Assembly (NCBI RefSeq): GCF_000264995.1
Contig: NW_006767436.1
Location: 967,414 to 1,031,413, forward strand
Direction of reading: 5' to 3'
Origin: Punctularia strigosozonata HHB-11173 SS5
Lineage: Eukaryota; Basidiomycota; Agaricomycetes; Corticiales; Punctulariaceae
DNA length: 64,000 nt
Below are positions 1-15,600 of the stretch, in pieces. Each line of letters opens with the position of its first letter. Position 1 is the stretch's first letter. A program made the position numbers and the translations under genes. The notes under the pieces were generated by a model, which searched no databases, had not been told where the DNA came from, and saw only the letters and a list, made by a program, of their open reading frames with translations.

Positions 1-77
1 TCTCCGGGATATGTTTGATTGCCGGACCTTAACCTCGGGGAAGGCAAAGGAGCGCCGGTTCGACATCAGCCGCGACG

Positions 78-1502
78 ATGAGCACAACAGAGAAGTACGT
101 CTGGCTGGACTGTGATCCGGTACGCATACGCGCCTCAGATCTCTCGGAAATGAACCGCGTTACAACCTTCCATTGCATGCCAGGGACACGACGATGCGAC
201 GGCCATCCTTCTTGCCTTGCATTGTCCGAACATTCGATTGCTCGGTGTGTCGACAGTATGAGCAGGCCTCCGCTTCTCCGATCCAAGCAGATCATCGTCA
301 TGTGCGCGACAGGTCCACGGCAATGCAAGCGCGGAAAATACGATGAGGAACGCGGCTAGGTGTCTGCACGCATTCGCTGCTCCACCGTCTATCCGCGTCT
401 ATCCTGGGGCAACCAAACCTCTGCTACGCCAGGCTAAGCACGATCCAGGCACGTTCATCATGCTACATATAATCGACAGATATGGATCCAACATCACCGC
501 AGAGATACATGGCGCTGATGGCCTGGGCGGTGTGGAGGGCCTGCCATCCGCAGAAAGCGACGCTGTCCAGGCGAGACTCGGTAATGATGAACCCGTTCGC
601 GCTCTGGACGCCATGTCCAAGATCATCCGCGAGACATGGGATTCTGGAAAGGGGGTCAAAGTCGTGGTGGTATCGACGGGCCCGATGACGAATATCGCTC
701 TCTTCGTATCGGTCTATCCGGAGCTTGTCGATGCCGTGGAAGAGTTCGTATTCATGGGAGGCGGCATCGGAGTAGGCAATCGAAGCGCGGTAGCAGGTAA
801 GTCGTTCGATCATCATCTTTAACCCTTCCACTAACGCGCACTTTCTGTATAGAATACAACATTCTATGCGACCCGGAAGCAGTTCAGATTGTCCTTGACA
901 CACCCGTGAAGTCCTCGATTGAACTGATGATTCCCTCCGGTATACTAATCCGGAACACTCGCAGGTGAAGAAATGCATGGTCCCGCTAAACGTGACGCAC
1001 ACGGCGATTGTCACCCGCGACATCCACTCCAATATCCTATCTCCAGGGAACGTCCTTGCATCGGACACCGCGCCTCTCCCGCCCCCCGCAACGCCGCTCC
1101 GGCATACGATCTCCACGTTGATCTCCTTTTTCGCCGAGTCATATCGCTCGACATTCGGATTTGTCCGCGGACCGCCCCTGCATGACGCGCTTACGATCGC
1201 GTACGTGTCCAGGCCGGAGCTCTTCGCGTGCATGCGGTACCGCGTTGACGTCGAACTCGGTGGATCTTACTGTGCCGGACAAACCGTGGCCGACGTCTGG
1301 AACTATAGGCAGTGCGACGATTCTTGGGGCCCAAGCGGTAAGAACTGTCTGATAGCAGAAACTATGGACGTGAGCATGCATGTTGCGCCTTAGACTCCGA
1401 AAGCGAAACCTGACTGGAAAACAGGTGCCTGGGTTCTTTGAGCTCTTCCTGGACGGCCTTGCCAAATGTGACGTCGAATCCCCTCTGAACAAGAGTATAT
1501 AA
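78..1502 (+). CDS. Inosine/uridine-preferring nucleoside hydrolase
   Basis: Hydrolyses the N-glycosidic bond of ribonucleosides for purine and pyrimidine salvage; probably cytosolic, as no signal peptide is seen. Seven exons: 78-119, 184-255, 313-448, 503-796, 853-905, 965-1369 and 1425-1502. Joining exons 1 and 2 gives the family's Ca2+-binding signature DCDPGHDDA. Later come HGNAS, a DPEIHG turn, the STGPMTNIA strand, an MGGG loop, VPLNVTH, and a C-terminal block with the WGPSGKNC motif followed by VPGFFELF. Length (about 350 residues) is normal for the family. The third intron (449-502) begins with GC, not GT; only this junction restores DPEIHG in frame. The gene converges on the formin gene, whose stop lies 135 bp away. 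Yeast URH1 is the obvious homologue. Family call is very secure; the exact nucleoside preference cannot be read from sequence. Confidence 0.92.
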
Positions 1503-1636
1503 GCAGCGCATATGTAAAACTACATCCACACTAGATAAACTACTAGTATATACGAGGTCAAATGCTACAGATGGTGGTGAATGAAGCAACAATCGCTGTT
1601 CTCGAAGTCCTATATCCGAGTCCTCGTGATGACATA

Positions 1637-4600
1637 TCATTCGTACATCCTACTCTGACGGTTGCCCCCATCCAGGAAGATCTTGCTTAGCGGACGTTCC
1701 CGGTTAGGTCGCTGCCTGCGGTGGCCCTGACGCAAGCTGCGCATCGCCTGATCGACTTCCCCACGGCCCACCGACTTGCCCGCCGTCCTGCCATACGAAG
1801 GCGGCCGCAGCGTGCTCGCCTCTGAAGGCTCTTGCTCATGACGTGAGGACGTCGCAGTCTGCTCGCTTTCGATGACCGATATCTGCACGGTGGGGGTGTT
1901 TGTCCCGCTCTTCGCTTCGGCATCGTGGACCTCGAGCGCTGCTTTCTGAAGCGACGAAGAGAAGGAGCAGATCATAGAGAAAAAGTCTTCGTACTTCGGC
2001 GCCTCTGGCGACTCGGGCGACTCCCCGAAGTACCTGAGCATCGATTGAAGGTCGCTTTCCAGCGCCGTCGACATGTTCTTGAGTGCAGATACGCTGTTTT
2101 CATGCTGGGTAACGAAGGGCTGTGGGGACGCACATCAGATATCTGTTCGAATTTGGAGAAAAGACCGGTACCCACTTCCATCACATAGATAAATCGGTCG
2201 CCGTACGGCATCGCTTTGCTTTGCTTCGACTGCTGAATCTCTGCCTTGACCAATTCCATTCCAGCGACCAGTCCGTTAATCTGTATGCCAATATCTGGCA
2301 CGGAGACTACCATACATGTCAGGATGATTTTTTGATACTATATGCGCATACACTTTACTCACTTCGAGCGGCAGCTTCTAAATGTGGCATTTCGTCGATG
2401 AAGGCAGGGAGGTTGGGATCGGTACGGAGTAGCACCCTTGCGAGATAGTGTAGTAGCGTTGGGCAGTCCGATCCTGCCTTCGCAGTCTTGGTCTCCTTCA
2501 TCTGTGATACTTCTTAGAAAGGCTGGGGCACAAAGCCATACGGAAGCGTACCTTCAGCAGTGCGTCGAGCTTGAATCCGCGAGCATTTCCACGGAAGGAC
2601 GACCCATTGAGTGCGTTACCAAGCGTCAGGACAGCCTGTTGGAATTGGCGATCAGCAAGGAGAGAGATGGGGCAAGCCCAATAATTTGACCTGTATAATT
2701 CGCTTGAACTTGATCGATGAGCGGAGCTCCTTGCAAGCATTATGAACCATTGATAGATCAGGGCGAATCTCTTCTATCTCTATCTCGAGCTTGCGTCGGT
2801 ACAGCATACACTCCACTCTCTGCGCGAGTCGTGGTATGGTCATGATCTGGAGCAATGATATCATCAATCAACTTCGCAGCGGGAACATATAACCATATCA
2901 TACCTGGCTGAAGTATTGATCGGCCTTAGCGAGGGTGCTGACGTTGCCGAAATCTTGTATGCGATTGATCTACGCGCGGCAGTTATGGTCAAGAAAACAG
3001 CTTCAACCATCAGGTAGGCAACATTCGCACCTCTTCAGCGGTTGGAAGATGTTTCGCGATCGCCCTCAGGTCGTCCGTAGAAAGCTTCTCGTCGTCAACA
3101 TCTAGGAGAGCCCTGCGGATCTCCGGGAACCCTAGTTTGATCCGCGCTAGCATTATGGCTACGCAAGGTAAGGTCAGGTTCGGCACTCAGGTTGAAATGA
3201 CATGCTCACCGATGTTTTGCGATCTGGTAATGTCGAGCAAGGTGGTGACACCTTGGCCCTTCTTACTGGCCACTGACAATTGTGACGCTTGGCGCAAACC
3301 CTGGGCTTCGTTGACGGCGAAAGTCGCCTCTAGATCACCAAAATCAAACGAAGCATCGGGAACGGTGTCGGCCCATATTGAATCGCTGGAGGGGACGTTG
3401 GAGAGTTTGTTCCAAAAGAAGGGTCTCAGTCGCTTCCCAGGGTTTGTCACCTTCGGAATTCCTCCACCTCTGAAGGCCGAAGGGGGCGGGGGTGGAGGTG
3501 GGAAGCCGGGTGCGCTGGGTGGTGGTGGTGGTGGTGGTGGAGGGGCAGACGGTGCGCTGTGCCCGGGTTGCGGAGGCGGGGGAGGCGGCGGGGGAGGGGC
3601 AGGCGAAGCAATGAGGGCTGAGCCAGGTGGTGGAGGTGGTGGCGGCGGTGGCGGCGGTGGCGGTGGCGGCGGCGGGGGTGAAGGCGAAGATGAAACCGGA
3701 GTATTCGACGATGACTGCAGCCCAAGAGGTGGTGGTGGTGGAGGAGGAGGAGGAAGCAGGGAAGCAGCCGTTGATGAGTTACCATTACCGACTCCTCCAG
3801 GAGTGGAGTGTTTCCTTGAAGGTGGCGGGGGCGGAGGCGGATTCTTCACTTTGAAATCTTTCTCCGTGACGAACTTCGGTTTCTCCGCAAGCTGGGTTTC
3901 GAGATCGTGTATGCGAACCCGGAGGTTCGCAATCTCATCGTCCTTCTGGGTTAGGGTCTCAATCGTGCGGCTCGCCATGAGCTGTGCGTCAACGTCTGCC
4001 TCCTCCCGAGTTTGGAAGCGCGAATATACGGATTCTAAAGCACGTTTCAAGTAGACGACCTCCTTCTCTTTGATGTTCAAAGATATCTCGAGCTCATTGG
4101 CCTGTGGGAAGGGTGAGGTGCGAGGCGCGCAAAGTCGCGGAGGGCCAACCTTCATCTTTAGCTTCGCTATTTCCTCGTTCAACACGTTCCATTTCGCTCG
4201 GTCACGTTCCCGCTTGATCTTCTCTTCCTATAAGACCTTGATGTCAGCGACGCGCGTATGTTGTACAAAGTCAACGTACTGCCTCGCGGCCATCAGTCGG
4301 ATTCTGGGCTCTCAAGCGATCTAGCTCAGTTTGGAGTTGTAGAACCTGCTTTTCCTTGGCAACCAAGCGCTGAACAAGGCCATGGAAGCTTTGCGATGAC
4401 TGAAAGGTATTAGGTGCAGTTAGGTTGCTGGACAAAACGGCTCACCTCGGGACCCGATTTGCCCCCTCTTGGTGCGTTGGGCACCGGGAGCTTCAAAGGA
4501 AGCGACTTGAGGGTTTCGATCTCTGCTACTTGTTGTGCGATCTCGCTCCGGAGCTCGGTCCTCTAGAGCGCATCATTAGCGATCGCCGCATGCAATGCTA

Positions 4601-7600
4601 GAGTAGGTATAACCTCGTTGCTAAGTTCCTCAACTTTGTTGCGAAGTTCAACGAGTTGCTCCTCTATCACAGCATCATCACTATCCGAGACCGGCTTGAC
4701 GTCAAGCTCTTGGCCCGTGATATGCTCCACCGAGTTGGCAAATCGCTTGAGGAACGTTCTCCAACCATCATCGCTGTGCCACAAGCAGTCAGTTCTATTG
4801 TTCCTCTACTGCGAGCTCAAATGTTCATACAAGTCGTCTAGCACCGCAGCTTGTTCGATGAACCTATCAAGGACGGTGAAGAGGTCGGATTTGACTTGTC
4901 TACGAGGACATGAGCAGTCAGTAATGTAGTAAAATGAGTGAGACTCACTGATCTACTTGACGTTGCAATATGAGCCCGAAACGTCTCAATATCTCAACCA
5001 TCATTGGATAAAGGCCTTCGTGTTGTTTGGCCAGTAGTACAAGCTCTTCAAAGACCACTTCAGATTCAGAGGCGCTGCGATGATGATCCCCGTGATTTTT
5101 GAACGCGTGACGCAAACGATCGCGCATATCTTCCTCGTCTTCGAATTTCTCTTCCGTGTAGACATCTAACTGCGTTAATAGGGATTCAGGCGGTTTAACG
5201 TATCGAAGCGTCTTCATGTTCAATCAGCCTTCACGTTGACAAAGCGGTGATACCAATCCAGGCTCACCACTATGATTTCGTTGAGGCCCCTCCGACCGAG
5301 CTCTTCTCTAAGCATGATACGCTCTTCTAAGGAATCTGCGCACGTCGTGAGGGCGTTGATGAGAGCCATTGTCGCTGTCCTAGCCTCCCAAACGCCGTCC
5401 TGTTCTGAGGACGGATCGTCCCTCGCATCGCCACTCGCATCACTATCGAATCCTGAGTCCATGGGCCTGAGGAAGTTGAGCAACTCCTCAAATCGGAACC
5501 CTTCGTCGTATGTGACGCGATAGTCGGAGATGGCTGCAAGGACGGCTGCGCGGCCTTCATCTACAGAGACAACAGAGATTGCTGCGAGGACGTCCGAGGC
5601 CAACGTTCTGAGTTTCAGAGAGGCGCCGTGCAAAGAGTATGCGATGTGGGTGACGATAGTTGGGGCAGCGAGAATATGACGAAAGCCTGGCTGAAACCAC
5701 TTTCGTAAGGACATTCATGTAAACGTATCCAATTACTGACCTCCGTGTTGAGTAACACTCTGAGACACTTGATCAGCTCGAGCAGCACTGACTCTTCGGT
5801 CTCAGTCAGTTTCTTTCGTTTACCCCCTTTCCCGACCAGATTGGACAAAATGTCGCCAAGTACTTCCACACCCTTCGCCTCGTCCGTGAATTCCTGGACC
5901 CATGCAAGTTGTGCTGTTGATATATGAACACGCAGGGATATCAAGTTCTTGACAAGTTTCATATCCATCTTGGCCGCCCGCACGCCATTAGCGTACGATT
6001 GCGGGGTCTTGTCGCCCGCGTTGGTCCTGTCGCCACCAGACGACGTCCACCAGCTTCCCCACAATCCGCCAGTGTTTTGAGAGGCTAAAGATTTCGGTTC
6101 GTCTACATTGGGTGACGCAACCGCGGTCCTCTCGGCGGGAGATTTACTTGATTCGGAATGTGAGGCTGAAACTGCAGCAGCAGCTGTTGGACCAATGCTA
6201 CCGGTCCATCCAGCCATAGAGAATCGCTTCATCAGTCCCTGCTCTCCTGTCAGCTGAGGAACCAGACGAGGTAGTATTCCTGCCGCCGCTGTCGGGCCAA
6301 TCGATCCTGAGGTGTGTGCTGTCTGTAACTTCGCGGCCGAAGACTTCGAGAGTGTGCCTTGCTTCACTTGCTGGTTGGACTGCAAGAGATACCGTTTACG
6401 CTCAGGAGGAAGGCGGTACATGGCTTCACGATTTGGGCCTTTCAGATTTAGATCGTCCTGGAAGCAGATCGAAAAGTTGTTTTGTACATGCGAGCCAATG
6501 GACTTACAAGTAAACGCTCAAAATCGTCAACATTGGGCTCGTCTTCACTCGCCGTGTCTCCTTCCGTATGCGGAGATGATGGGGCTGAAACATTTCCTGT
6601 ATGTTGGGGCATCAGCTGCGGTTCGCTGACGTTCTTCCGCCCTGGACTACGCGTCGGGGAGGATGAGCGGCCCCATCCCTCGAACATGCTCGAGAAACGG
6701 TGCTGAGATATTGACGCTCGCCAATCCAATGGAGCCTGGAAGCTCGCTGAAGGGGAACCTTGAGGGGAGGACGAATCGCTCCTAGCCTGTTTCGCTGTGC
6801 CCCCGGCCTCCTCTTCATTGTCGTCTTCCGAGTCCATTAGTTGTCGCAGGCGCTTTACGGTGGCTTCGGAGGGTTCTAAATGTGCAGGCTTTCTCTGGCG
6901 TATCTTCGACCGTCGATACCACTCCTCGGGGACGCACAACCGGAACGGGGGGACAGAACCGGGTGGGCCATGATGGTGTTCGAGTATCGAGGACAGATTA
7001 TCTGAGGGCTGATACCTCGTGAATGCTGATGAAAGGCGTTAAACTCAGGATGAGGATGTCACTAATGACACTCACATTCCCCGTCGGAGTCCGTCCATAC
7101 TTCTTCTAGGACGTATTGCAACGTACCTGCACCGGGTATAGGTAGTGACCTCGTCAGTCCGAGCTCGTCAGCAATCCCGTCAAGGAACTCTTCTACAGTC
7201 GTTGACCGCGAAAAATAGCGCCTCCATTGAAAGCCATCGTGGATCTCAGGGACTCTCAGGAACGAAACGACGAGAGAGAGTGCAGGATGGAGTGACACAA
7301 GTCGTAGTGTGGGCGTATGCAGATGAGAAGTAAGAGGAAAAGCCGAGAAATGCCGGCCTTTGGGGGAGGTCGGCTTAGCTGAGGTGTTCAGCAACGGAGC
7401 CACGACTGCGTCCATGGGCAGAATACCTAACACGGAGATGAAAAATAACGAAACCATGGAAAACTGAGTTTGAACACACCGTCGTCGAGGGCCTCGAGTT
7501 CCTCCTCCTCCCATGTCCTTCCAGTTCTGAACCCGATGATCCTCTGTATAGCCCATCCTTGAGGTTGTAGATCCCCGAGTATGTCGGCCTTGACTTCATC

Positions 7601-7711
7601 GAGAAATGACAGACGGTCGAGTAGGTCCTTGACGGTGCCATCTTGTTGGATCTCCACGAATTGTAATGATACATTGGTGAGCACAGGTACGATGAGAGGG
7701 CCAGTGGTCAT
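1637..7711 (-). CDS. Diaphanous-related formin (SepA/Bni1 type)
   Basis: Nucleates and elongates unbranched actin filaments for polarity, septation and cytokinesis. Start is the ATG at 7711 (MTTGPLIVPVLTN). Reading down the minus strand: an N-terminal GTPase-binding/FH3 region (about 7700-4700) with Ser/Pro-rich spacers; a coiled coil (about 4700-3900) of heptad-like charged residues; a Pro-rich FH1 region (about 3850-3480) with several uninterrupted proline tracts for profilin-actin; an FH2 domain (about 3460-2000) recognised from FFWNKL, TIWAD-like IWAD, GNALNGSSFRGNARGFKLD and DIGIQINGLVAGM; and a basic C-terminal tail (about 1900-1640) resembling a DAD autoinhibitory segment. About 15 or more exons; several interior boundaries were not fixed. 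Protein size is roughly 1,700 residues, normal for this class. Sequence alone cannot say which fungal formin function it serves. Confidence 0.92.
3478..3850 (-). repeat. Proline-codon microsatellite (FH1 region)
   Basis: On the plus strand this is a G-rich stretch of GGT/GGC/GGA triplets that reads as long proline runs on the coding minus strand. The longest runs lie near 3528-3545 and 3627-3676. They form the FH1 profilin-binding tracts of the formin. Such low-complexity triplet DNA is prone to length change and to G-rich secondary structure. The long plus-strand open frame across it (poly-Gly) is only a shadow. Confidence 0.9.
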
Positions 7712-8070
7712 GGTGCACCCAGAGGATACGACTTGCGACCTTACGGCCGGATGACGACTATATATGAGCGTGTTTACGTGTGTCAGTCAGCGCGTTTGTA
7801 TGAAATGTTCAGGATAGCCACAGCGACATGAGACTAGTGTATGTGGATGCAGCGAATCAGTGATACACGAGTCCCTGTGAGGTCAGTGTTGGCCACGTGC
7901 GCGTGAGTCGTCAAGCGCGTCCAGGGAAGATCGCCACAAAAGGCAAATTGAAATACGCCGAGCGGCACGGAGGGACTGGCATAGGAGCGCCTCCCATTCT
8001 CAGATAGAATACAGCCATGGGTACATTAAGTGAGGTAAAAAGACAGCGGCAATACAAGACGATATAGACT
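7712..8070. other. Intergenic: formin promoter and MCM6 3' flank
   Basis: About 360 bp between the end of MCM6 and the formin start codon, both on the minus strand. It should hold the formin 5' UTR and promoter. A TATATA-like stretch lies at about 7759-7766, only some 50 bp from the ATG, so it may not act as a TATA box. No further gene is visible. Confidence 0.5.
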
Positions 8071-11311
<3,241 letters not shown>

Positions 11312-11476
11312 GTTGGCGAGTTGCAAAGTTGCGACACGACGCGAGCGCGCCGTGGCGCGACGAATTACGAAGTTTAGGGTAGGCTCTCTGGTGTCAGGTG
11401 GCGGCGTCACCGACAACCGTGACGGCAACACCAGGTCCTCCTCCAACTCCTGCATATACTGTTTCACGTACATAGG
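11312..11476. promoter_or_regulatory. Bidirectional promoter, MCM6 / phosphatase
   Basis: 165 bp separate the two divergent start codons. All 5' UTR and promoter elements of both genes must fit here or overlap the coding ends. No clear TATA box is seen. If MCM6 starts at a more upstream in-frame ATG, the two transcripts would overlap antisense. Confidence 0.5.
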
Positions 11477-12556
11477 ATGGATATCGAACCTCTGGACCCC
11501 CATTTTGTTACCGAACGTCTTGCCCAGCCCCCTTTTGTAACCATTGATGGTGTCTATAACGTTCGGGATCTGGGCCGACTCACAGAAACCGACGATTGTG
11601 TCTCCTCCGGGTCGAAAAGTAGAAATGGCGTCAGACCTGGTTTTGTATATCGCTCCGCAGAAGTATCCGGAATCACAGATGCAGGTACACCCTCAGCCAC
11701 GCTCCCAATACTGCTCACTTACCCTTTGCCTTCACCAGGCAGGTCACAGCTGAGAGCACTTGGAATCAGAAAGATATTCGACATGCGCTCTCGCCCTGAG
11801 ATTGCGAAATGGGATAGCCCCATGCCTTCCATAGATGGTGTAGAAATCCTCCATACCCCCGTTTTCAATGACGAAGACTACAGCCCTGAGGCGATGGCGA
11901 AGTGCGTACGTGCTGTCTCATAACCTTTCTCGACGCAGCTCTAAGCATACCCCGATTAGGCGGTTTGAGCTCTACTCTAGTGGAAAGACAGAAGCGTTTA
12001 TGCAGTTGTATACTCAACTTCTTGAACATGCGGGTCCCTGCTTTGGCACAATAATGCGGCATGTCAGGGATAGACCAGACGAACCGTTCCTTTTCCACTG
12101 TACAGGCGAGCTGTGTTTATCATCCCGTGCATACAGTAGACTTATGGTGACAATAGCCGGAAAAGACAGAACTGGAATCCTCGCCGCCCTCATCCTACGA
12201 TTGGCGGAAGTAGACGATGACACCATCGCCCTTGATTATGCATTGACACGCATAGGGCGAGAACCATGCCGGGCAAAGATTATGGCACGTCTCACGAAGG
12301 AGCCCCTGTTTTCCAGTAACAATCAGGCAGCACTAAACATGTTTACCTGCAGGTAATGTCCTCTTTCGAATACAACTCGAGAAATGCTAATCAATGTTAG
12401 ACATGAGACAATGCTCGCTTTCCTTATGTTGCTAAAGGGACGTTATGGCGATGCTGAGGGATATTGTCGCGCTTATTTAGGGCTGACTGAGGGAGACATA
12501 TCTCAGATCCGTCGTCACCTTGCAACAGTTCCCGATTCAGTAGAGGCAACCTCGTG
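11477..12556 (+). CDS. Protein tyrosine phosphatase, Y_phosphatase3 family
   Basis: Single-domain phosphatase of about 280 residues. The N-terminal FVTIDGVYNVRDLG and PGFVYRSAEVSG, then LRALGIRKIFDMRSRPE, are family hallmarks. The active-site loop is HCTAGKDRTG, with Cys nucleophile, Asp-Arg-Thr and conserved glycines. The loop is split by a 51-nt intron (12106-12156) beginning GC and ending AG; removing it restores TAGKDRT. Other introns lie at about 11683-11743, 11903-11959 and 12354-12401. The last exon gives HETMLAFLMLL and ends EATS. Start is the ATG at 11477 (MDIEPLDPHF), divergent from MCM6. The substrate is unknown; the wider family includes dual-specificity and phosphoinositide phosphatases. 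It converges on VAC14, about 100 bp away. Confidence 0.88.
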
Positions 12557-12660
12557 ATTACCATTATCCGAGATATAATCATTGCTGTCGTAGATACATC
12601 CAAGGCGTATATCAATAAATTAGTAGCCCTAGACTAACATCGGTCGAATTGAGGCTAATG

Positions 12661-15600
12661 TTATGTTTTCCGGGACAAACTGAATGACCGCTCTGGCTTT
12701 GTTTTGCCCTCTGAAGATGCAGGACTCGGTGACCGGTTAGGCGCGGCACGACCAAAGCGCGACGCCGCCATCACAGCGATTTGCCCGGTCGTCCTTTTGT
12801 GCGGATTCAAGGGTGAAAGTGCGCCAGCTCGAGACGGCGCCTGATTCTGAGCTCCTGTACCCTGCCGTCGCAAGGGGTTACGCGCCCCTGCAGATGACGT
12901 AGCGTTCGCTGGTGCTGGTGTATTGCTGGGCCGCTCGATGTCCATGAAATCCGTGAACGTGACTTCTGAGCCGGACGCCTGCCTTCTCGCTTTCTCGTGT
13001 TTGAACTGCACGGACCGGAAGTGAGATAGGAGCTCCTGCCATTTTATTTCTTCGCGTCCGATTTTGGATCTCGTGCTGGAGATCGATGCCCCTGGCCTGA
13101 CGGGACTGTGAGTATAAGTCGGCGAGGACATGAAGATGGTACATACGTCTTTGGTGATATATGCAGGAAGCCAGCGGAGTTGACCGCATGCAACCGATTG
13201 CGTAACGACAAGAAAGCAGAACTTTGTGGCAACAGCATCAAAAGGCCGTATAGGCACTTGAAGAGGAAGGGATATCTGTCAGGCTCAAGTAGCTGTAAAC
13301 GTAGGTCTGAATATTCGATTATTATCATGAACATTCTTCCTCATAGTTATAATCAAACCTGCTCACATGTGAAGACCGGCGATTCAATGAGCTGAACCAA
13401 CTTGTCAACTTGCACCAGTAAAGACACCGTCATGTCCAATTCCGCACTGGTAGGGGTTGTTAGTGTTTCGACGATCTATCGTGGCGGCGACTGACAATAT
13501 GTAGAGCAAGTTTGATGCATGCTCGTACGCCTGCGCTAACAGACAGAGCGAGAACGTCGCGACTGCATTGTGACACCATGACCTATATAGCGTAGTGAAC
13601 AACGCCTGACCGTCCGGCTATTGTATATGAGTCTTTTCAGACATGCACATGCACGAGATACGCAGACATACACGTGTCTCTAGATTCTTCAACCTCCGGC
13701 GGAAGTCCGCTAGTTCAGGTGATGTGATCAGAATCAAGTTCAGCTTCTGCACTATTCCGCTGGCAAATTCCAAATCCTCATCTGATATCAGGCTTCGTTA
13801 GCTCATGAATTAACGCGGACGCACCTCTTCTTTGTCGAGGATTTCAGCGAATGTGCGGTAAATCCGCTCTGTATTGAGATTCAGGCAAAGCTGTCTTATG
13901 ATCAGACTCCCTCGGGTCTCGAGAAGCTTTCTGTCGGTGCTGAATAGTCCAAGCAGATTGATCATGAACGCCTTGAAATAACCCTCCTCAGAGGTCGAAG
14001 ATATCTGAGCAATCAGTTGAAGGTCTTGTTTGATGACCTAAGGCATACTCAGCATCTATTGTAACAGCATTCGCTAGCACTGACCTCTTCAGACGAGTCA
14101 GAAAGCGTCTTAAGCAATGCAGGGAATGTTCCATCATCCATTGCTAATATCTATACGGCTCATGTTGAGGGCGCGAACCTGGTTGGAGGGGAATGCACTT
14201 GCCTTCTTGGGAGCTTTCTGATGTAGCATAATCAGCCATTTCAGTGCCGCGACCCTCGTTTCTTCATGCTCGCTCAGAAATTGGAGAGTGAGTGCATTCA
14301 CGGTGGTCTGATAATCGAATGGATCAGGCTCCTCCGAGGGAGGTGCCGGCTGTAAAACTCCGGTTTGGGGAGGTAATGAGGGTTGCATTGGTACATCTTG
14401 AGCCGCTGGGTTGGTAAGATCGGACTGTGCCACGCTGTTGACTTTCGCAGCCGCAGTGATGGTCGACTGCGTAGGTGTAGGGCCGGCGTCGGACAATGAT
14501 TCCATGCTCTTTTCGTGCGGCAATGAAATCGCATCCTTGCTGAATGTCTGACGGGTAGTAGACCCTGGAACGCTCGGGGCAGGAGATGTGGCGGATGTTC
14601 GTACGGAGGGTGTACCAGACTTCTCGGCTGTTGGCGGCGCGGGAAGCGCCTGAATGACCGCGGTCAACAGTCTGTTAGTACGTATGGCCGCATTCCGTAT
14701 CATATCGTGATGATGTGCGAGGTTCGGAAGGATGGCATGCAGTAACCGAGGGGTGAATGGTATCAAGACTTCAGGTGCGACTGATAGAAACTCCGCAAGC
14801 CATTGAAGTGCCGTCGACTCCTGGATCTCGTCGTCTGCCGTACCGTGAGGGTGTGTCGCAATGCCATGAAGTGAGAAGACTAACGTTGCCCGTCCAGCTG
14901 CTCCATCAAGATTTCTGTAAGAGCATCATAATCGATTCTCACACCTTGACCGCGTTCCCAAGCTGGAAGAGGTGAGCACAAACACAATTCGTGGTGCTAA
15001 AGTGCCTACCACCAATATCATCTATTGCTTCGGGTTCATCCTTCAGCAACGAGTTCTTGTCGTACTCCGCCTCATGCTCGTAGCCTTCTGCAACGAATGG
15101 TCCTCGATCTAACCGGGAGGTTTCGTCATTTGCAATAGGCCGAACAGAGGGAATAGTAGACGACGTCGTATGCCGAGATTTGTTCCTTTCCATCCGTTTC
15201 TGCGTCAACGTGACATCGCGGATCTCCTTCAGAAAGTCGGCCAATATATTCTCAGTAGCGATCTTCACGTCCTCGATGGGGTCCGAGAGGTACTTTCTGG
15301 TGATTATTAGTCACATTTACGATGAAGATGAAGTATCACCTACAGTAGGCCATCGAAGAATTCTGGAAGGTATGTGATGAGTTCCAATTCAGGAACAGAG
15401 TCAAGAACGGTTATCCAGGAAACCAAGAAGCTGCGGGTAAAGGGGCTGACAACGTATATACGCTCGGAGAGCAAGGGTATGAAGTGCGCGAGGGAGAAAG
15501 CTTTTCTGGCTTCTCGCATGTCTTCGCCATTCGCGACGTCATCCGGATGAGGCACTACAATGCCTTGCCCATAAAGTTCGTCCGCTTTCTCTCTGATCTT

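Noticed and set aside
3137-4054. 305-codon plus-strand frame made mostly of glycine
   Set aside because: It is the antisense of the formin FH1/FH2 exon; the minus strand carries the conserved FH2 motifs.
11312-11503. N-terminal extension of MCM6
   Set aside because: In frame but unconserved and overlaps the start of the divergent phosphatase; an internal ATG (MDVDGLSS) gives a typical start.
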